Part shown: positions 38,142-47,300 of the stretch, piece by piece
Numbering within the stretch: the stretch's first letter is position 1
How the letters are laid out: every line of letters begins with the position of its first letter
DNA from: Kiritimatiellota bacterium
Lineage (GTDB): Bacteria > Verrucomicrobiota > Lentisphaeria > Oligosphaerales > JAADHN01
DNA: 64,000 nucleotides
Direction of reading: 5' to 3'
Assembly (NCBI GenBank): GCA_013151865.1
Contig: JAADHN010000095.1
Span: 1 to 64,000 of the forward strand
The notes under the pieces: model-generated
Told to the model about the DNA's origin: nothing
What the model saw: only the letters and a program-made list of their open reading frames with translations
Database searches by the model: none
Translations under genes and position numbers: made by a program

Positions 38142-38912
38142 TCAGCCGACGATTTCGGTCTGCACGGCCCCGACGAAAGTGGCGTGTGCCGTGTCGCCGG
38201 TGATGGCCCGTTCCAAGGCGTGGGGGCGTGCGTAATTGAACACAACGATGGGAATCCGATTCTCCATACAGAGCGAGAACGCAGCGGCGTCCATGACTTC
38301 GAGGCGTTGGGTCAAGGCGTCGGTGTAGGCAAGTTTTCGATACCGCGGGGCTTGGGGATTGCGATCGGGGTCGCTTGCGAAGACTCCGTCCACCTTGGTT
38401 GCCTTCAGCAGGGCATGGGCGCCGATCTCCGCAGCCCGCAAGGCGGCGGTTGTGTCGGTCGTGAAGAAGGGGTGTCCGGTCCCGCCCGCAAACAGGACTG
38501 CGTGGCCTTTGTCGAGGGCGTCAAGGGCGATTTCGCGGTCGAACGGGCCGGCAACGCCCGGAATCGGCACCGCCGATTGGAGAAGTGCGCCAGTGCCCAT
38601 ACGCCGAAGTGCGTCCGCCAGAATCATGGCGTTCATCACTGTGCCGAGCATTCCGACTTGATCGGCCAAGATTCGATCCACCCCGCATCGGGCCGCCTCC
38701 TTGCCTCGAAACAGGTTGCCGGCCCCGACGACAAGAGCAATCTGGACGCCGCTTTCCAAGAGGCGCGCGACCTCCGTCGCCACCTGCCGGACGGTCGGGA
38801 AATCGAAGCCCAGTTCCCGGGGACCTTTCAGCGCTTCTCCCGATAGTTTGAGCAGGACCCGCCGGAGAGGCGGAAAGGCCGCCGTTTCAGGAGTAGAGGT
38901 TGGTGTGCTCAC
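38142..38912 (-). CDS. pyrH: UMP kinase
   Basis: Starts at GTG 38912; an ATG at 38931 is out of frame and quickly stopped. 256 residues, slightly longer than usual through a Ser/Thr/Pro-rich N-terminus. Amino-acid-kinase fold motifs are present: VLLKLSGEALKG, ALVVGAGNLFRG, the GMLGTVMNAMILADALRRMG region, FAGGTGHPFFTTDTTAALRA (nucleotide binding), and KATKVDGVFASDPDRNP. It makes UDP from UMP and ATP, the committed step to pyrimidine nucleotides, and is usually hexameric and regulated by GTP/UTP. A strong hairpin sits 24 bases upstream of its start. Confidence 0.97.
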   Translation of the reverse strand: MSTPTSTPETAAFPPLRRVLLKLSGEALKGPRELGFDFPTVRQVATEVARLLESGVQIALVVGAGNLFRGKEAARCGVDRILADQVGMLGTVMNAMILADALRRMGTGALLQSAVPIPGVAGPFDREIALDALDKGHAVLFAGGTGHPFFTTDTTAALRAAEIGAHALLKATKVDGVFASDPDRNPQAPRYRKLAYTDALTQRLEVMDAAAFSLCMENRIPIVVFNYARPHALERAITGDTAHATFVGAVQTEIVG

Positions 38913-38936
38913 TGCCGCTGCGTCCTTCGCATGAGG

Positions 38937-38968
38937 GCGCCTCCGGGGAGGGACATCCCCGGAGGCGC
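38937..38968. repeat. Perfect 12-bp hairpin between tsf and pyrH
   Basis: GCGCCTCCGGGG and CCCCGGAGGCGC flank an 8-base loop. The stem contains the purine stretch CCGGAGG on the transcribed strand and lies 24 bases before the pyrH GTG. No U-run follows on the minus strand, so it is not a standard intrinsic terminator. RNA processing, mRNA stabilisation or attenuation between tsf and pyrH are possible roles. Confidence 0.7.
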
Positions 38969-39184
38969 GTGACCCCCGAGTTCGCCGGCGGCGCCATTGT
39001 TGGCTGGGCGGTCGAAATCACTCCTGGTCTCGAAACAATCCGGGGGGCGGGTCGGTCTTGGCAGTCTCCACGGTCGTCTGAGGAATCCTCGAACGTTCAC
39101 CAAAGCCCCGCAGCCGCCGTACGACCGTTCCGGAAGTCCTCCAAACCGTCACACCGCCAACCGGCGTCCGTCTCGTGCGTTTGC

Positions 39185-39991
39185 TCAATCGATGTCTTCG
39201 CCGATCTGCCAGCGCAGAAATCGGCGGACCTGGAGGTTCGGCGCGACTTTTGCCAGAGTTTTCTTGTCGTCTCGGAGCCACGGCTGGCGGAAAAGGCAAA
39301 CTTCCGTGAACCATTTGTTGACCTTGCCGGCGATGATTTTTTCCAAGATTTGCGGCGGCTTTCCCGCCATTTGTGCCGCGGCGATTTCCTTTTCTTTGGC
39401 GACGACCTCCGGGGGGACATCGTCGGCCTGAATATAGCGAGGCGAGAAGGCCGCAATGTGCATGCACACGTCGTTCAGCAGTTCCTGCGTGGTTTCCCCC
39501 GCGGCTTCCAAGAGTACGCCGATCTTTCCGCCCATGTGAATATAGGAGGCGAACTCGCCGTCGCCGGTCCAGCGGACGGCCCGCCGAATCCGGATGTTCT
39601 CGCCCACGTTGCTCACCAATTCTCCGATGCCGGCTTCTTCGGCTTTGCGGATTTGTTCGGAGAGATCCCCGTCTCCGTCCCACTCGACGGCAACCCGTCG
39701 GGCGAGATCGGCGGCGTATTGCCGGAACTTGGCGTTACGAGCCACAAAGTCGGTTTCGCAAAGCACTTCGACCACTGCGGCGGTCCCATCTTGAATATGG
39801 ATGACCACGCTGCCTTCGTTGGTGGTGCGTCCGGCTTTCTTGGCTGCTTTGGCAATCCCGGCCTTGCGCAGGTGCTCGATCGCCAGTTCTACATCACCGT
39901 CCGAGGCGGCGAGGGCCTTCTTGCAGTCGAGCATTCCGGCACCGGTTTTGTCGCGCAGTTCCTTGACCATTTTTGCGGTGATTGCTGCCAT
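39185..39991 (-). CDS. tsf: Elongation factor Ts
   Basis: 268 residues from ATG 39991, which aligns with the usual EF-Ts beginning (MAAITAKMVKELRDKTGAGM). An in-frame ATG three codons upstream at 40000 is possible, but its AGG would touch the start. The UBA-like N-terminal domain has ELRDKTGAGMLDCKKAL. The core has EGSVVIHIQDGTAAVVEVLC, CETDFVARNAKFR and HIAAFSPRYI. EF-Ts is the nucleotide-exchange factor for EF-Tu. The gene follows rpsB by 59 bases, the universal arrangement. The C-terminal part, including FRQPWLRDDKKTLA, matches the canonical end of the core domain. Confidence 0.97.
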   Translation of the reverse strand: MAAITAKMVKELRDKTGAGMLDCKKALAASDGDVELAIEHLRKAGIAKAAKKAGRTTNEGSVVIHIQDGTAAVVEVLCETDFVARNAKFRQYAADLARRVAVEWDGDGDLSEQIRKAEEAGIGELVSNVGENIRIRRAVRWTGDGEFASYIHMGGKIGVLLEAAGETTQELLNDVCMHIAAFSPRYIQADDVPPEVVAKEKEIAAAQMAGKPPQILEKIIAGKVNKWFTEVCLFRQPWLRDDKKTLAKVAPNLQVRRFLRWQIGEDID

Positions 39992-40050
39992 GTCGTTCAT
40001 CCTGTCTATTCGCTGAGACAATGTTCGAGACCCGGCGCGGCGCCGGGAGG

Positions 40051-41055
40051 TCATTCGGCGTCGCTTTTCTCGGCCGCGGTGTCGTCAGGCTCCGCCGCTT
40101 CGTCCGGTTGGTTTTCTTCGGCCGGCTGGGGTTCCTCGGCGCCGGCGTCATTTTCCGGCGGTTCGGCAGGCTTGGTGGCTTCGGACCCCTGGGGCGGCGG
40201 TGAACCGGCGGTCTTCGCAGCAGGCTGTGCGGCTGACGCGGGCTCGGGAGGAGATACGGCTTCCTCAGCTGAAGCGGAACCTGGGGCTGCGGGCTCGACA
40301 GATGGAACGGCGATTGGGTCCGCTGGGGGCGTCTCCGCTTCAGCAGCCTCGGCGTCAGGCGTTTTCTTCAGTCGAATGCCTTTGCCCTCGGCAATGGCTG
40401 CAGCGAAGACGTCGATGATGACCTTGATGGCGCGGACGGCGTCATCATTTCCCGGAACCACGTAATCGATGGGGTCGGGATCGCTGTTCGAGTCGACGAT
40501 GGCCACGACGGGGATGCCGAGTTTATTGGCTTCGCGGATCGCGATGTCTTCCCGCAGTGTATCCACGACGACCATGGCGGCGGGCAGCTTACGCATGTTG
40601 GCGATGCCGCCGAGGTAGCGTTGAAGTTTGGCCAGTTCACGCCGCAGGCCTGCGGCCTCTTTCTTGAGCATTTCATTCAAGGCGCCTTCCGCCTCCATCC
40701 GCTGGAGTTTGCGCATATAGTTAACGCGGCTCAGGACGACGCGATTGTTGGTGAGCGTCCCGCCGAGCCAGCGGTGGCACATATAGAACATGCCGGTTTC
40801 CTCTGCGGCGTTCCGCACTGTTTCCTGGGCTTGACGTTTGGTGCCGACGAAAAGGACGCTGCCCCCATTGGCGGCCGTTTCACGGAGAAAGTCGCAGGTG
40901 CGTCCGAGTTGTCGAAGGGTGACTGTGAGGTCGAAAATGCTGATTCCGTTGCGCACGCCATAAATGTAGGGCTTCATTTTCGGGTTCCACCGACGCGTTT
41001 GGTGGCCAAAGTGGACACCCGCTTCCAAAAGATCCGTCACTGTGATTCTGCCCAC
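40051..41055 (-). CDS. rpsB: 30S ribosomal protein S2 with a long acidic C-terminal extension
   Basis: GTG start at 41055 with AAGGAG six bases upstream. The first ~235 residues are a typical S2: ITVTDLLEAGVHFGHQTRRW, NPKMKPYIYGVRNGI, HRWLGGTLTNNRVV, and the VDSNSDPDPIDYVVPGNDD loop. The last ~95 residues are low-complexity, rich in Ala, Pro and Glu, ending in EPDDTAAEKSDAE. Ordinary S2 is about 230-260 aa, so this 334-aa protein is clearly extended. S2 binds late to the 30S head near S1 and often represses its own rpsB-tsf message. The region upstream has a good promoter and a leader near 200 bases that could carry such control. Confidence 0.96.
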   Translation of the reverse strand: MGRITVTDLLEAGVHFGHQTRRWNPKMKPYIYGVRNGISIFDLTVTLRQLGRTCDFLRETAANGGSVLFVGTKRQAQETVRNAAEETGMFYMCHRWLGGTLTNNRVVLSRVNYMRKLQRMEAEGALNEMLKKEAAGLRRELAKLQRYLGGIANMRKLPAAMVVVDTLREDIAIREANKLGIPVVAIVDSNSDPDPIDYVVPGNDDAVRAIKVIIDVFAAAIAEGKGIRLKKTPDAEAAEAETPPADPIAVPSVEPAAPGSASAEEAVSPPEPASAAQPAAKTAGSPPPQGSEATKPAEPPENDAGAEEPQPAEENQPDEAAEPDDTAAEKSDAE

Positions 41056-41258
41056 GACGTTCTCCTTGCTTTTCCTGTCCTGCTTTGCGCGGTCCGGCCG
41101 AGTGTTTGCCGCCTCTTTCTTTCGAGGCGGCGCCGGTTCATCGGTCGATCGGAAGCACGACGTTTGTTGGGGGTATCCCGGCGGGAGACCGGTCTCCGGA
41201 TCAGGCGTCTCGGACTGAGGGGCCAGCCTGATGGAATGCCGGGAGATGCGAAGCCAAA

Positions 41259-41286
41259 ACTATACTGCCGCTTGCCTGCGAAGCAA
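41259..41286 (-). promoter_or_regulatory. Candidate promoter for the rpsB-tsf-pyrH-frr operon
   Basis: On the minus strand TTGCTT (41286-41281), a 16-base spacer, then TATAGT (41264-41259). The -10 is five of six. The predicted start near 41252 leaves a leader of about 197 bases to the rpsB GTG. Confidence 0.45.
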
Positions 41287-41482
41287 CCCGGCCTCCACTG
41301 CTTCCGAGAGCCTCCCGCAATGGGTGCACGGGCCGCGGATGTTGTCGCCCTCTGCTTGTGGGTCTCCGAGGGACTTGGCGCCATTCCGGGAAGTGTCCCG
41401 TGCCGAGCCCCGAGGCAAAATGTGGGAGGGGGCATTGCTCTCGATACGGGTGTTTTTTCAGGCAAGGGCCAGTTGATGGGGC

Positions 41483-41510
41483 TTGAATTCCGAAGCACTG
41501 GGTGTATCCT
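41483..41510 (+). promoter_or_regulatory. Candidate promoter for the 525-aa repeat protein
   Basis: TTGAAT (41483-41488), 16 bases, TATCCT (41505-41510). The match is moderate, with a leader of about 125 bases to ATG 41643. Confidence 0.35.
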
Positions 41511-41642
41511 TTGGAAGGCAGTTACGTGGATTCGGTTATGCGCAGTCGGCTGGACGAACCATGAAAATGCGGCCGCCCGGGGTCTTGTCTCCAAGGTCGG
41601 TGCCCGGGTTTGGGCCAGGGCGCTGCAACGAGGTCGGATAAG

Positions 41643-43220
41643 ATGGCAGACAAACCTTCCAAAAAACTCAAGCTCGCACTGAAGAAGACGGACACGTCCC
41701 ACGTCGAGAAGCGGTCCACGTCCACGGGGCGGATCAAGAAGCCGGACACTCCGTCCGAGTTGCCTCCGGGACCGGCGCCGGCGCCGACGCAGGGCGACAA
41801 GATCGGGTTGGCGGTGAAAAAGACTGACACGTCCCGGAGCGACAAGGCATCCACATCCACGGGGCGGATCAAGAAGTCGGTTCCCGATCCCCGTCTGCCG
41901 CCGACGGGGGCTCCAGTGGGCACGTCGCGCAAGAAACTCGAGTTGGCTTTGCGAAAGACCGACACGTCTCGGGTGCGGAAGACCGATACGGGCCGGGTGA
42001 AGACGACTGCTGCCACGGCCCCGACCGTGCCGCCTCTGGATGAGATGTCTCCTGACGACACGGCCATTGCGGACCCGACGGCATTGCGTGAAACGACCAC
42101 TTCACGACTGCGGCGTGTGCAACCGGAGATTGAGAGCACGGCTGCCGCGCTGGCGCCGGTGGGGCCGGGTCAGCAGAAGGTGAGCGAGACGGTGCGTCTG
42201 AAGGTTGTGCGGGAGAAGAAGAAACAGCTTGCCGACCTACTCACGACCAGCCAGACAGTCAAGATTCGTCCCTCAACTTTGGAGGGTGCCGGGCCTTCGA
42301 AGTCTGCGGCCGAGAAAGCGGCCGCAGTGCCGCCCGCGTCCGATTCGGGCCTTGAAACGCATGTGTCCTCGACTCCCCCACGGCGGCCGCCGGTCAAGCC
42401 CCCAGGGGCTCGGACGTCTGCCTCCACTGTGAAAGTTACGTTGCCGCCCACATCTGCTGCGCCGCCCGTCGCGGTCTCGTCTGAGACGGTCGCCGAGGAA
42501 GGGCGGACCGCGGACGCAGCACCGATGGAGGACCGTCCGACCAAGTCGGCCACTGCCACGTTGAAACTCCGTCCCGGCCGCCAGGGCAAACCGGCCCCGG
42601 GGGCTGCGGCCCCGCCGTTTGCTCCGGCCCCGCCCGCCGCGCCGACCTCCCCGCAACCGATTTCCGCTTCCGCTGCGGAGACTGCCCCCACGGCTCCGGC
42701 TGTCGCGCCATCGGTCGCGGGAGGGGCAGGGGAGACGGTGAAACTCGCGGCGCCGCCCACTGCCCCGGTTCCCGCGGCGGCACAGGAGAGTGAGGAAACG
42801 ACTCCGGTCGCTTCGAAGCCCAAGCAGGGTTCCAAGCTGACTCTGAAAGTGAAGCCGGGGTCCCGTGCGGCTCGTACTGTGAAATTGCCGGGCGTCGGCG
42901 GCGCGGCCGGTGCGGCCGCCACGACCGCTGGCCCGGTGGTCACGCCGGGGGCGGCCAAGACGGTGCCGGTCGAACCGCCGCCCGCAGACGAAGAAGCTCT
43001 TGAGGGGGCTGAAACGGCGGAACTGGCAACGGCGGAGATTGCTCCCGCCACCGCGGTCAGCGAGGCGGAATCTCCGGCTGAGCTTCCCCAGGTTCGGCCG
43101 GTCGGGGTCGCGGAGGACGAGCCGGGACCGGTCCTTACGGCCGTGTGCGTCGCCGCTGCTGCGGCTTTGGGGGTGACAGCATGGTTTACGGCGATCCAGT
43201 ATTTGCAGCAGTGTCTCTAA
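41643..43220 (+). CDS. Repetitive low-complexity protein with C-terminal membrane anchor (unknown)
   Basis: ATG 41643, preceded by GAGG. 525 residues. The N-terminus has three imperfect copies of a ~24-residue unit containing KTDTS and STSTGRIKK (see repeat). The rest is Ala/Pro/Thr-rich and dotted with short basic-aliphatic motifs such as ETVRLKVV, STVKVTL, TATLKLRPG, ETVKLAAP, SKLTLKVKPG and ARTVKLPG. A single hydrophobic segment near the C-terminus (VLTAVCVAAAAALGVTAWFT) leaves only about 8 residues after it, a tail-anchor topology with the bulk cytoplasmic. There is no signal peptide. I do not recognise the family. High Thr/Ser content beside basic residues suggests phosphorylation targets or binding to an acidic partner. 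Composition is biased but codon use is like the neighbours. Confidence 0.8.
   Translation: MADKPSKKLKLALKKTDTSHVEKRSTSTGRIKKPDTPSELPPGPAPAPTQGDKIGLAVKKTDTSRSDKASTSTGRIKKSVPDPRLPPTGAPVGTSRKKLELALRKTDTSRVRKTDTGRVKTTAATAPTVPPLDEMSPDDTAIADPTALRETTTSRLRRVQPEIESTAAALAPVGPGQQKVSETVRLKVVREKKKQLADLLTTSQTVKIRPSTLEGAGPSKSAAEKAAAVPPASDSGLETHVSSTPPRRPPVKPPGARTSASTVKVTLPPTSAAPPVAVSSETVAEEGRTADAAPMEDRPTKSATATLKLRPGRQGKPAPGAAAPPFAPAPPAAPTSPQPISASAAETAPTAPAVAPSVAGGAGETVKLAAPPTAPVPAAAQESEETTPVASKPKQGSKLTLKVKPGSRAARTVKLPGVGGAAGAAATTAGPVVTPGAAKTVPVEPPPADEEALEGAETAELATAEIAPATAVSEAESPAELPQVRPVGVAEDEPGPVLTAVCVAAAAALGVTAWFTAIQYLQQCL
41667..42002 (+). repeat. Three imperfect protein-coding repeats (KTDTS...STSTGRIKK)
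   Basis: Units cover protein residues about 9-33, 54-78 and 98-120. Each starts with K/G/E-LALKK-like residues and KTDTS, then a basic linker. The first two end in STSTGRIKK and the third in a shortened TDTGRVK. Spacers are Pro-rich. Confidence 0.85.
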
Positions 43221-43514
43221 CCTGAACGATTCGTGAAGACGGCAGTATTGTGTCGATTTCGATCAGTGGGCGGCGGCGAGGCGGCGTTGCAGGAATGTTC
43301 CGAAAGCGTGCCGATGCGTCCGCGCAGCAGATGGCTCATGGATTGTTTTTGTTGGGCCGTGGATCGGTGCGTGGTCTGGCGCTAAAGTCTGCAGGTATTG
43401 CATGGGTGTCCCGGCGCGTTGTCGGCGGCGGATCTGTTTCGGGCTTTCCCGGAGTCGACTCGGCGTTGGGGGCGGGAGTTGTTTTGTTCTTGGGAGACAC
43501 GAAAGGATTGTTTC

Positions 43515-43838
43515 ATGGCCGATAAGAATGTGATCGAGGTGACTGAAGCGAATTTCGACGCGGAAGTGCTGCAGAGTCCAGTCCCGGTATTGGTGGACTT
43601 GTGGGCCCCGTGGTGCGGTCCGTGCCTGATGATTGCGCCGGTGGTCGAGGAAGTGGCCGAGGAGGTGGCCGACAAGGCCAAAGTCTGCAAAGTGAATGTG
43701 GACGAAGCGCCTGGTATTGCGGCGCGGTATAAGGTGCGCGCCATTCCCAATATCCTGTTTTTCAAAGAGGGGGAAGTGGTCGCGCAGCAAATTGGTGTGA
43801 CGGATAAGGCCACGTTGTTGGAGAAACTCGGGGTGTGA
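43515..43838 (+). CDS. trxA: Thioredoxin
   Basis: 107 residues from ATG 43515, with AAAGGA upstream; upstream in-frame codons do not look like thioredoxin. The active site is WAPWCGPC (Cys34, Cys37), followed by Pro in the cis-Pro loop [10 protein letters not shown]. It is a normal cytoplasmic thioredoxin length, and reduces protein disulphides with thioredoxin reductase and NADPH. The residue after the second Cys is Leu (CGPCLMIAP) where many thioredoxins have Lys or Arg. It stands alone, closed by a strong intrinsic terminator 30 bases after the stop. Confidence 0.96.
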   Translation: MADKNVIEVTEANFDAEVLQSPVPVLVDLWAPWCGPCLMIAPVVEEVAEEVADKAKVCKVNVDEAPGIAARYKVRAIPNILFFKEGEVVAQQIGVTDKATLLEKLGV

Positions 43839-44392
43839 TTCCGTTTTCCCTGCACGGCCCCGCAGTGACGTCCCGCCCAAAGCGGGGCGTTTTTTTTGCC
43901 CGGAACGTGCATTTCAGTGCTTGACATTGGGGTTGCTCCCTGCGAGATTGACACCGACGGATGGTCCGGGAGACAGGGGGTCGTCCGGTGAGGTGAAGTG
44001 TGTATTGTCGAGCGCGAAGCCGTCGACTCCGGGGCTTTTCTCCGGGAACGAACGCAGAAAGAGCTTCGTTTTTCGACCGCTCACTCCGGTCGCCGGGTTG
44101 CACTTTTGTGGACCGGAACGGCGCCGCCACTTTCTTGCTCGCGTCGGGGTTGCATCGAAAGTGCGAATGAGCGCTCGCGCAACGCCGTGCGGGTTGTTTC
44201 CCGTCTTTGGTGACCGGCGGACTCCGCCCCGCAAGGCGTCGAGAATGGGTCTGCCGAGCATTCCCGGCCTTCCGGGGCGTACGAGCACAACTGTTTGCAA
44301 GTATGCCGCGGGGTCGGCCCGGAAGCCTGTTCAAGGATTACGTCCTTGGGCGCATTCGTATTCCCCGGCGTCAACCCAGGAGCCCTGCTTCC
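43839..44392. other. Non-coding region between trxA and dnaE
   Basis: 554 bases. It begins with the trxA terminator. A TTGACA occurs at 43921-43926, but the hexamer 17 bases on (GAGATT) is a poor -10, so the dnaE promoter is not clearly located. Open frames here have no recognisable products. Confidence 0.45.
43869..43897 (+). terminator. Rho-independent terminator of trxA
   Basis: CGTCCCGC, loop CCAAA, GCGGGGCG (8-bp stem with one G-T pair), followed directly by eight T residues. It lies 30 bases past the trxA stop. Confidence 0.92.
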
Positions 44393-47300
44393 ATGAGTTC
44401 TGAGTTTGTTCATCTGCATGTACATACGGACTACAGCCTCCTCGACGGGGCGTGTCGAGTCAAAGACTTGGCGCGGTTGGCCGCGGAATGGGAGATGCCC
44501 GCTGTCGCCTGCACCGACCACGGCAACATGTGCGCAGCGGTCGAGTTTTACCAGGCAATGATAAAAGTTGGCGTAAAACCCATCATTGGTTGCGAGTTTT
44601 ACGTGGCCACTGGAGACCGACGGGATCGGAACCCGCGTCAGCCGAAGCCGATGGGGCATCACCTGATCTTGCTGGCGACGGATATCGAGGGGTATCGGAA
44701 CTTGTGTCGCCTGAATGCCGCCGCGCACTTGGAAGGCTTTTATTACAAACCTCGAATCGACAAGGAACTCCTTTCCCGACATTCCCAGGGGCTGGTGGGA
44801 ATGAGCGCCTGTATCGCCGGCGAGCTTGCGTCCAGAATTCTCGAAGAAAATGACGCCGCTGCGCGGCAGGCCCTCGGGAGTTACCTGGAGATTCTTGGAC
44901 GGGACGGCTTTTTTCTGGAATTGCAGAACCACGGCAAAGAGGAAGAAGCGAAGGTCAACCGGCGCTTCCTTGAATTTGGCCGCGAATTCGGCGTGCGCGT
45001 CGTGGCCACCAATGACTCTCACTATTTGCTCCGGGAACACAGTCGGGCCCACGATGTGCTCCTGTGTGTGGGGCAGCAGAAGGTGTTGGACGATCAGTCC
45101 AAGCGAATCCGATTCGACGAGCCCGAGTACTACTTCAAGAGTCCAGTCGAGATGCGTGAACTTTTCGACGAAGTCCCGGAAGCTCTTCACAACACGCTGG
45201 AGGTAGCCGAGCGCTGCAACCTTGTGCTGAAGCTCGAACACGAGGCCGAGAACCATTACCCAGTGTTCAAGGTGGAGGAAGGGGCGACTCGCGAAGAGAA
45301 GCTGCGGGAACTCTGCGTTGAAGGTCTTCGGGAACGATACGGGTTCGATGCCGCCGCCGATCTCTCCTCCGAGCACCAGGCACTGGTCGAGCGCATGGAG
45401 TACGAACTCGGCGTCATCTCGCAGACGGGTTTCACCAGTTATTTCCTGGTGGTGTGGGACTTTCTTCACTACGCACGAAGTCGGGGCATCCCGGTGGGGC
45501 CGGGGCGTGGCAGCGGCGCCGGCAGTTTGGTGGCATACCTGACGCGGATCACGGATATCGATCCGGTCCGTTACGGTCTGCTGTTCGAGCGCTTCCTCAA
45601 TCCGGACCGAGTGAGTCCGCCGGACTTTGACATCGACCTCTGCGAACGGCGGCGCCACGAGGTCATCGAGTATGTCCGGGAGCGATACGGCAAAGACAGC
45701 GTGGCGCAGATCGGCACGTTCGGGACTTTGAAGGCCAAGGCGGTCATCAAAGACGTTGCCCGTGCTTTGAACCGAAGTTTCAACGAAGCCAATGTTCTTA
45801 CCAAAAAGATCCCGTCTGACCCGAAAATGACGCTTGGCCGGGCCGTGGAAGAAAACCCCGAACTGCGGGAACTGATTTCCAATGAGGGTTGGGTCCGGGA
45901 GGTCTTCGAGTACTCGAAGGTGCTCGAAGGGTTGAACCGGAACATGAGCATTCACGCCGCAGGTGTGATCATCGGCGACCAGCCGTTGACGAATCTGGTT
46001 CCACTGGCCAAGGGGCAGAACGACGAGGTCATCACCCAGTATGCTGCGGGTCCTTGCGAAGCGCTCGGATTGCTGAAGATGGACTTTCTCGGCCTGAAGA
46101 CCCTTACGATCATTCAGGATACGCTCGACCTGGTGCGCGAAACCTGCGGGACCGAGATGACTCCCAGCGACATTCCTCTGGACAATGCCGCCGCCTACGA
46201 ACTTTTGAACAAGGGTAATACGATCGCGGTCTTTCAGCTCGAGTCGGGCGGCATGCGCAATCTCTGTCGGCGTTTTGGAGTACGGCGTCTGGAAGACATC
46301 ATCGCCCTTATCGCCCTGTACCGTCCGGGGCCGATGCAATTCATCGACGAATTCGTCGATCGGAAAACCGGCAGGACCCCGATAGAATACGACGTGCCCG
46401 TGATGAAGGAAATCCTGGAAGAGACCTACGGCATCATGTTGTACCAGGAGCAGGTGATGCAGGTCGTTCAGAAAGTCGCCGGCTTCAGCCTGGGGCAGGC
46501 AGACATCCTCCGGCGTGCCATGGGCAAGAAGAAAGCCGACGTGATGCGGCAGCAGTATGAGAAGTTTCTCTCGGGCTGTCTGGCCAACGGAGTGGACGAG
46601 CGCACGGCGAAGCGAGTTTGGGAGAAGATCGACAAGTTCGCCGGCTACGGCTTCAACAAGTCGCACAGCGCCGCGTATGCGATTCTGGCCTACCGCACGG
46701 CGTTTTTGAAAGCCAACTATCCCGTGCAGTTCATGGCTGCGGTGCTCTCGAGCGAATTGGGGAATGCGGACAAACTGACGTTCTTCCTGAAAGAATGCCG
46801 GGAGATGGGCATCAGCGTCAAGGCGCCGGACGTCAATACGTCCGGACTGCGGTTTTCGGTGGACGGGGACAGCATCCGTTTCGGGTTGGCCGCGATCAAG
46901 GGAGTGGGAAGCGCTGCGGCGGAAGCCATCATTGAGGCGCGGAAGGCCGGTCGGTTCACGGGATTGCTGGATTTCTGCGAGCGGGTCCCCTCGGCCAAAG
47001 CCAACAAGCGCGTACTCGAGAGTCTTTGTCGGGCCGGGGCATTCGACTGCTTCGGGTTGCGTCGCGCCCAAGTGTTTGCCATGATCGAGGACGCCCTTCA
47101 CTATGGGCAAGGCGCTGCCATGGACCGGATGCTGGGGCAAGGCGCCCTGTTTTCCATGGACTTGACCGCGCCCGACATCCCCGAGTGGCCGGATCGAGAA
47201 CTCTTGACCGGCGAAAAGGAATTGCTCGGGTTCTACGTGACGGGACACCCTCTTGCGGAGCATAGCGACTTGGTGCGCGTTTTTGAGAGCCACAGCGTGG

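Larger units (their letters stand above)
41056..41642. other. Divergent non-coding region between rpsB and the repeat protein
   Basis: This 587-base region holds opposed promoter candidates for rpsB (minus) and for the 525-aa repeat protein (plus), listed separately. The ~200-base rpsB leader is a natural place for S2 autoregulation, but I cannot assign a defined RNA fold by eye. No gene is supported here. Confidence 0.5.

Noticed and set aside
38937-38968. Hairpin read as an intrinsic terminator of tsf
   Set aside because: No U-run on the transcribed side; kept only as a structured element.
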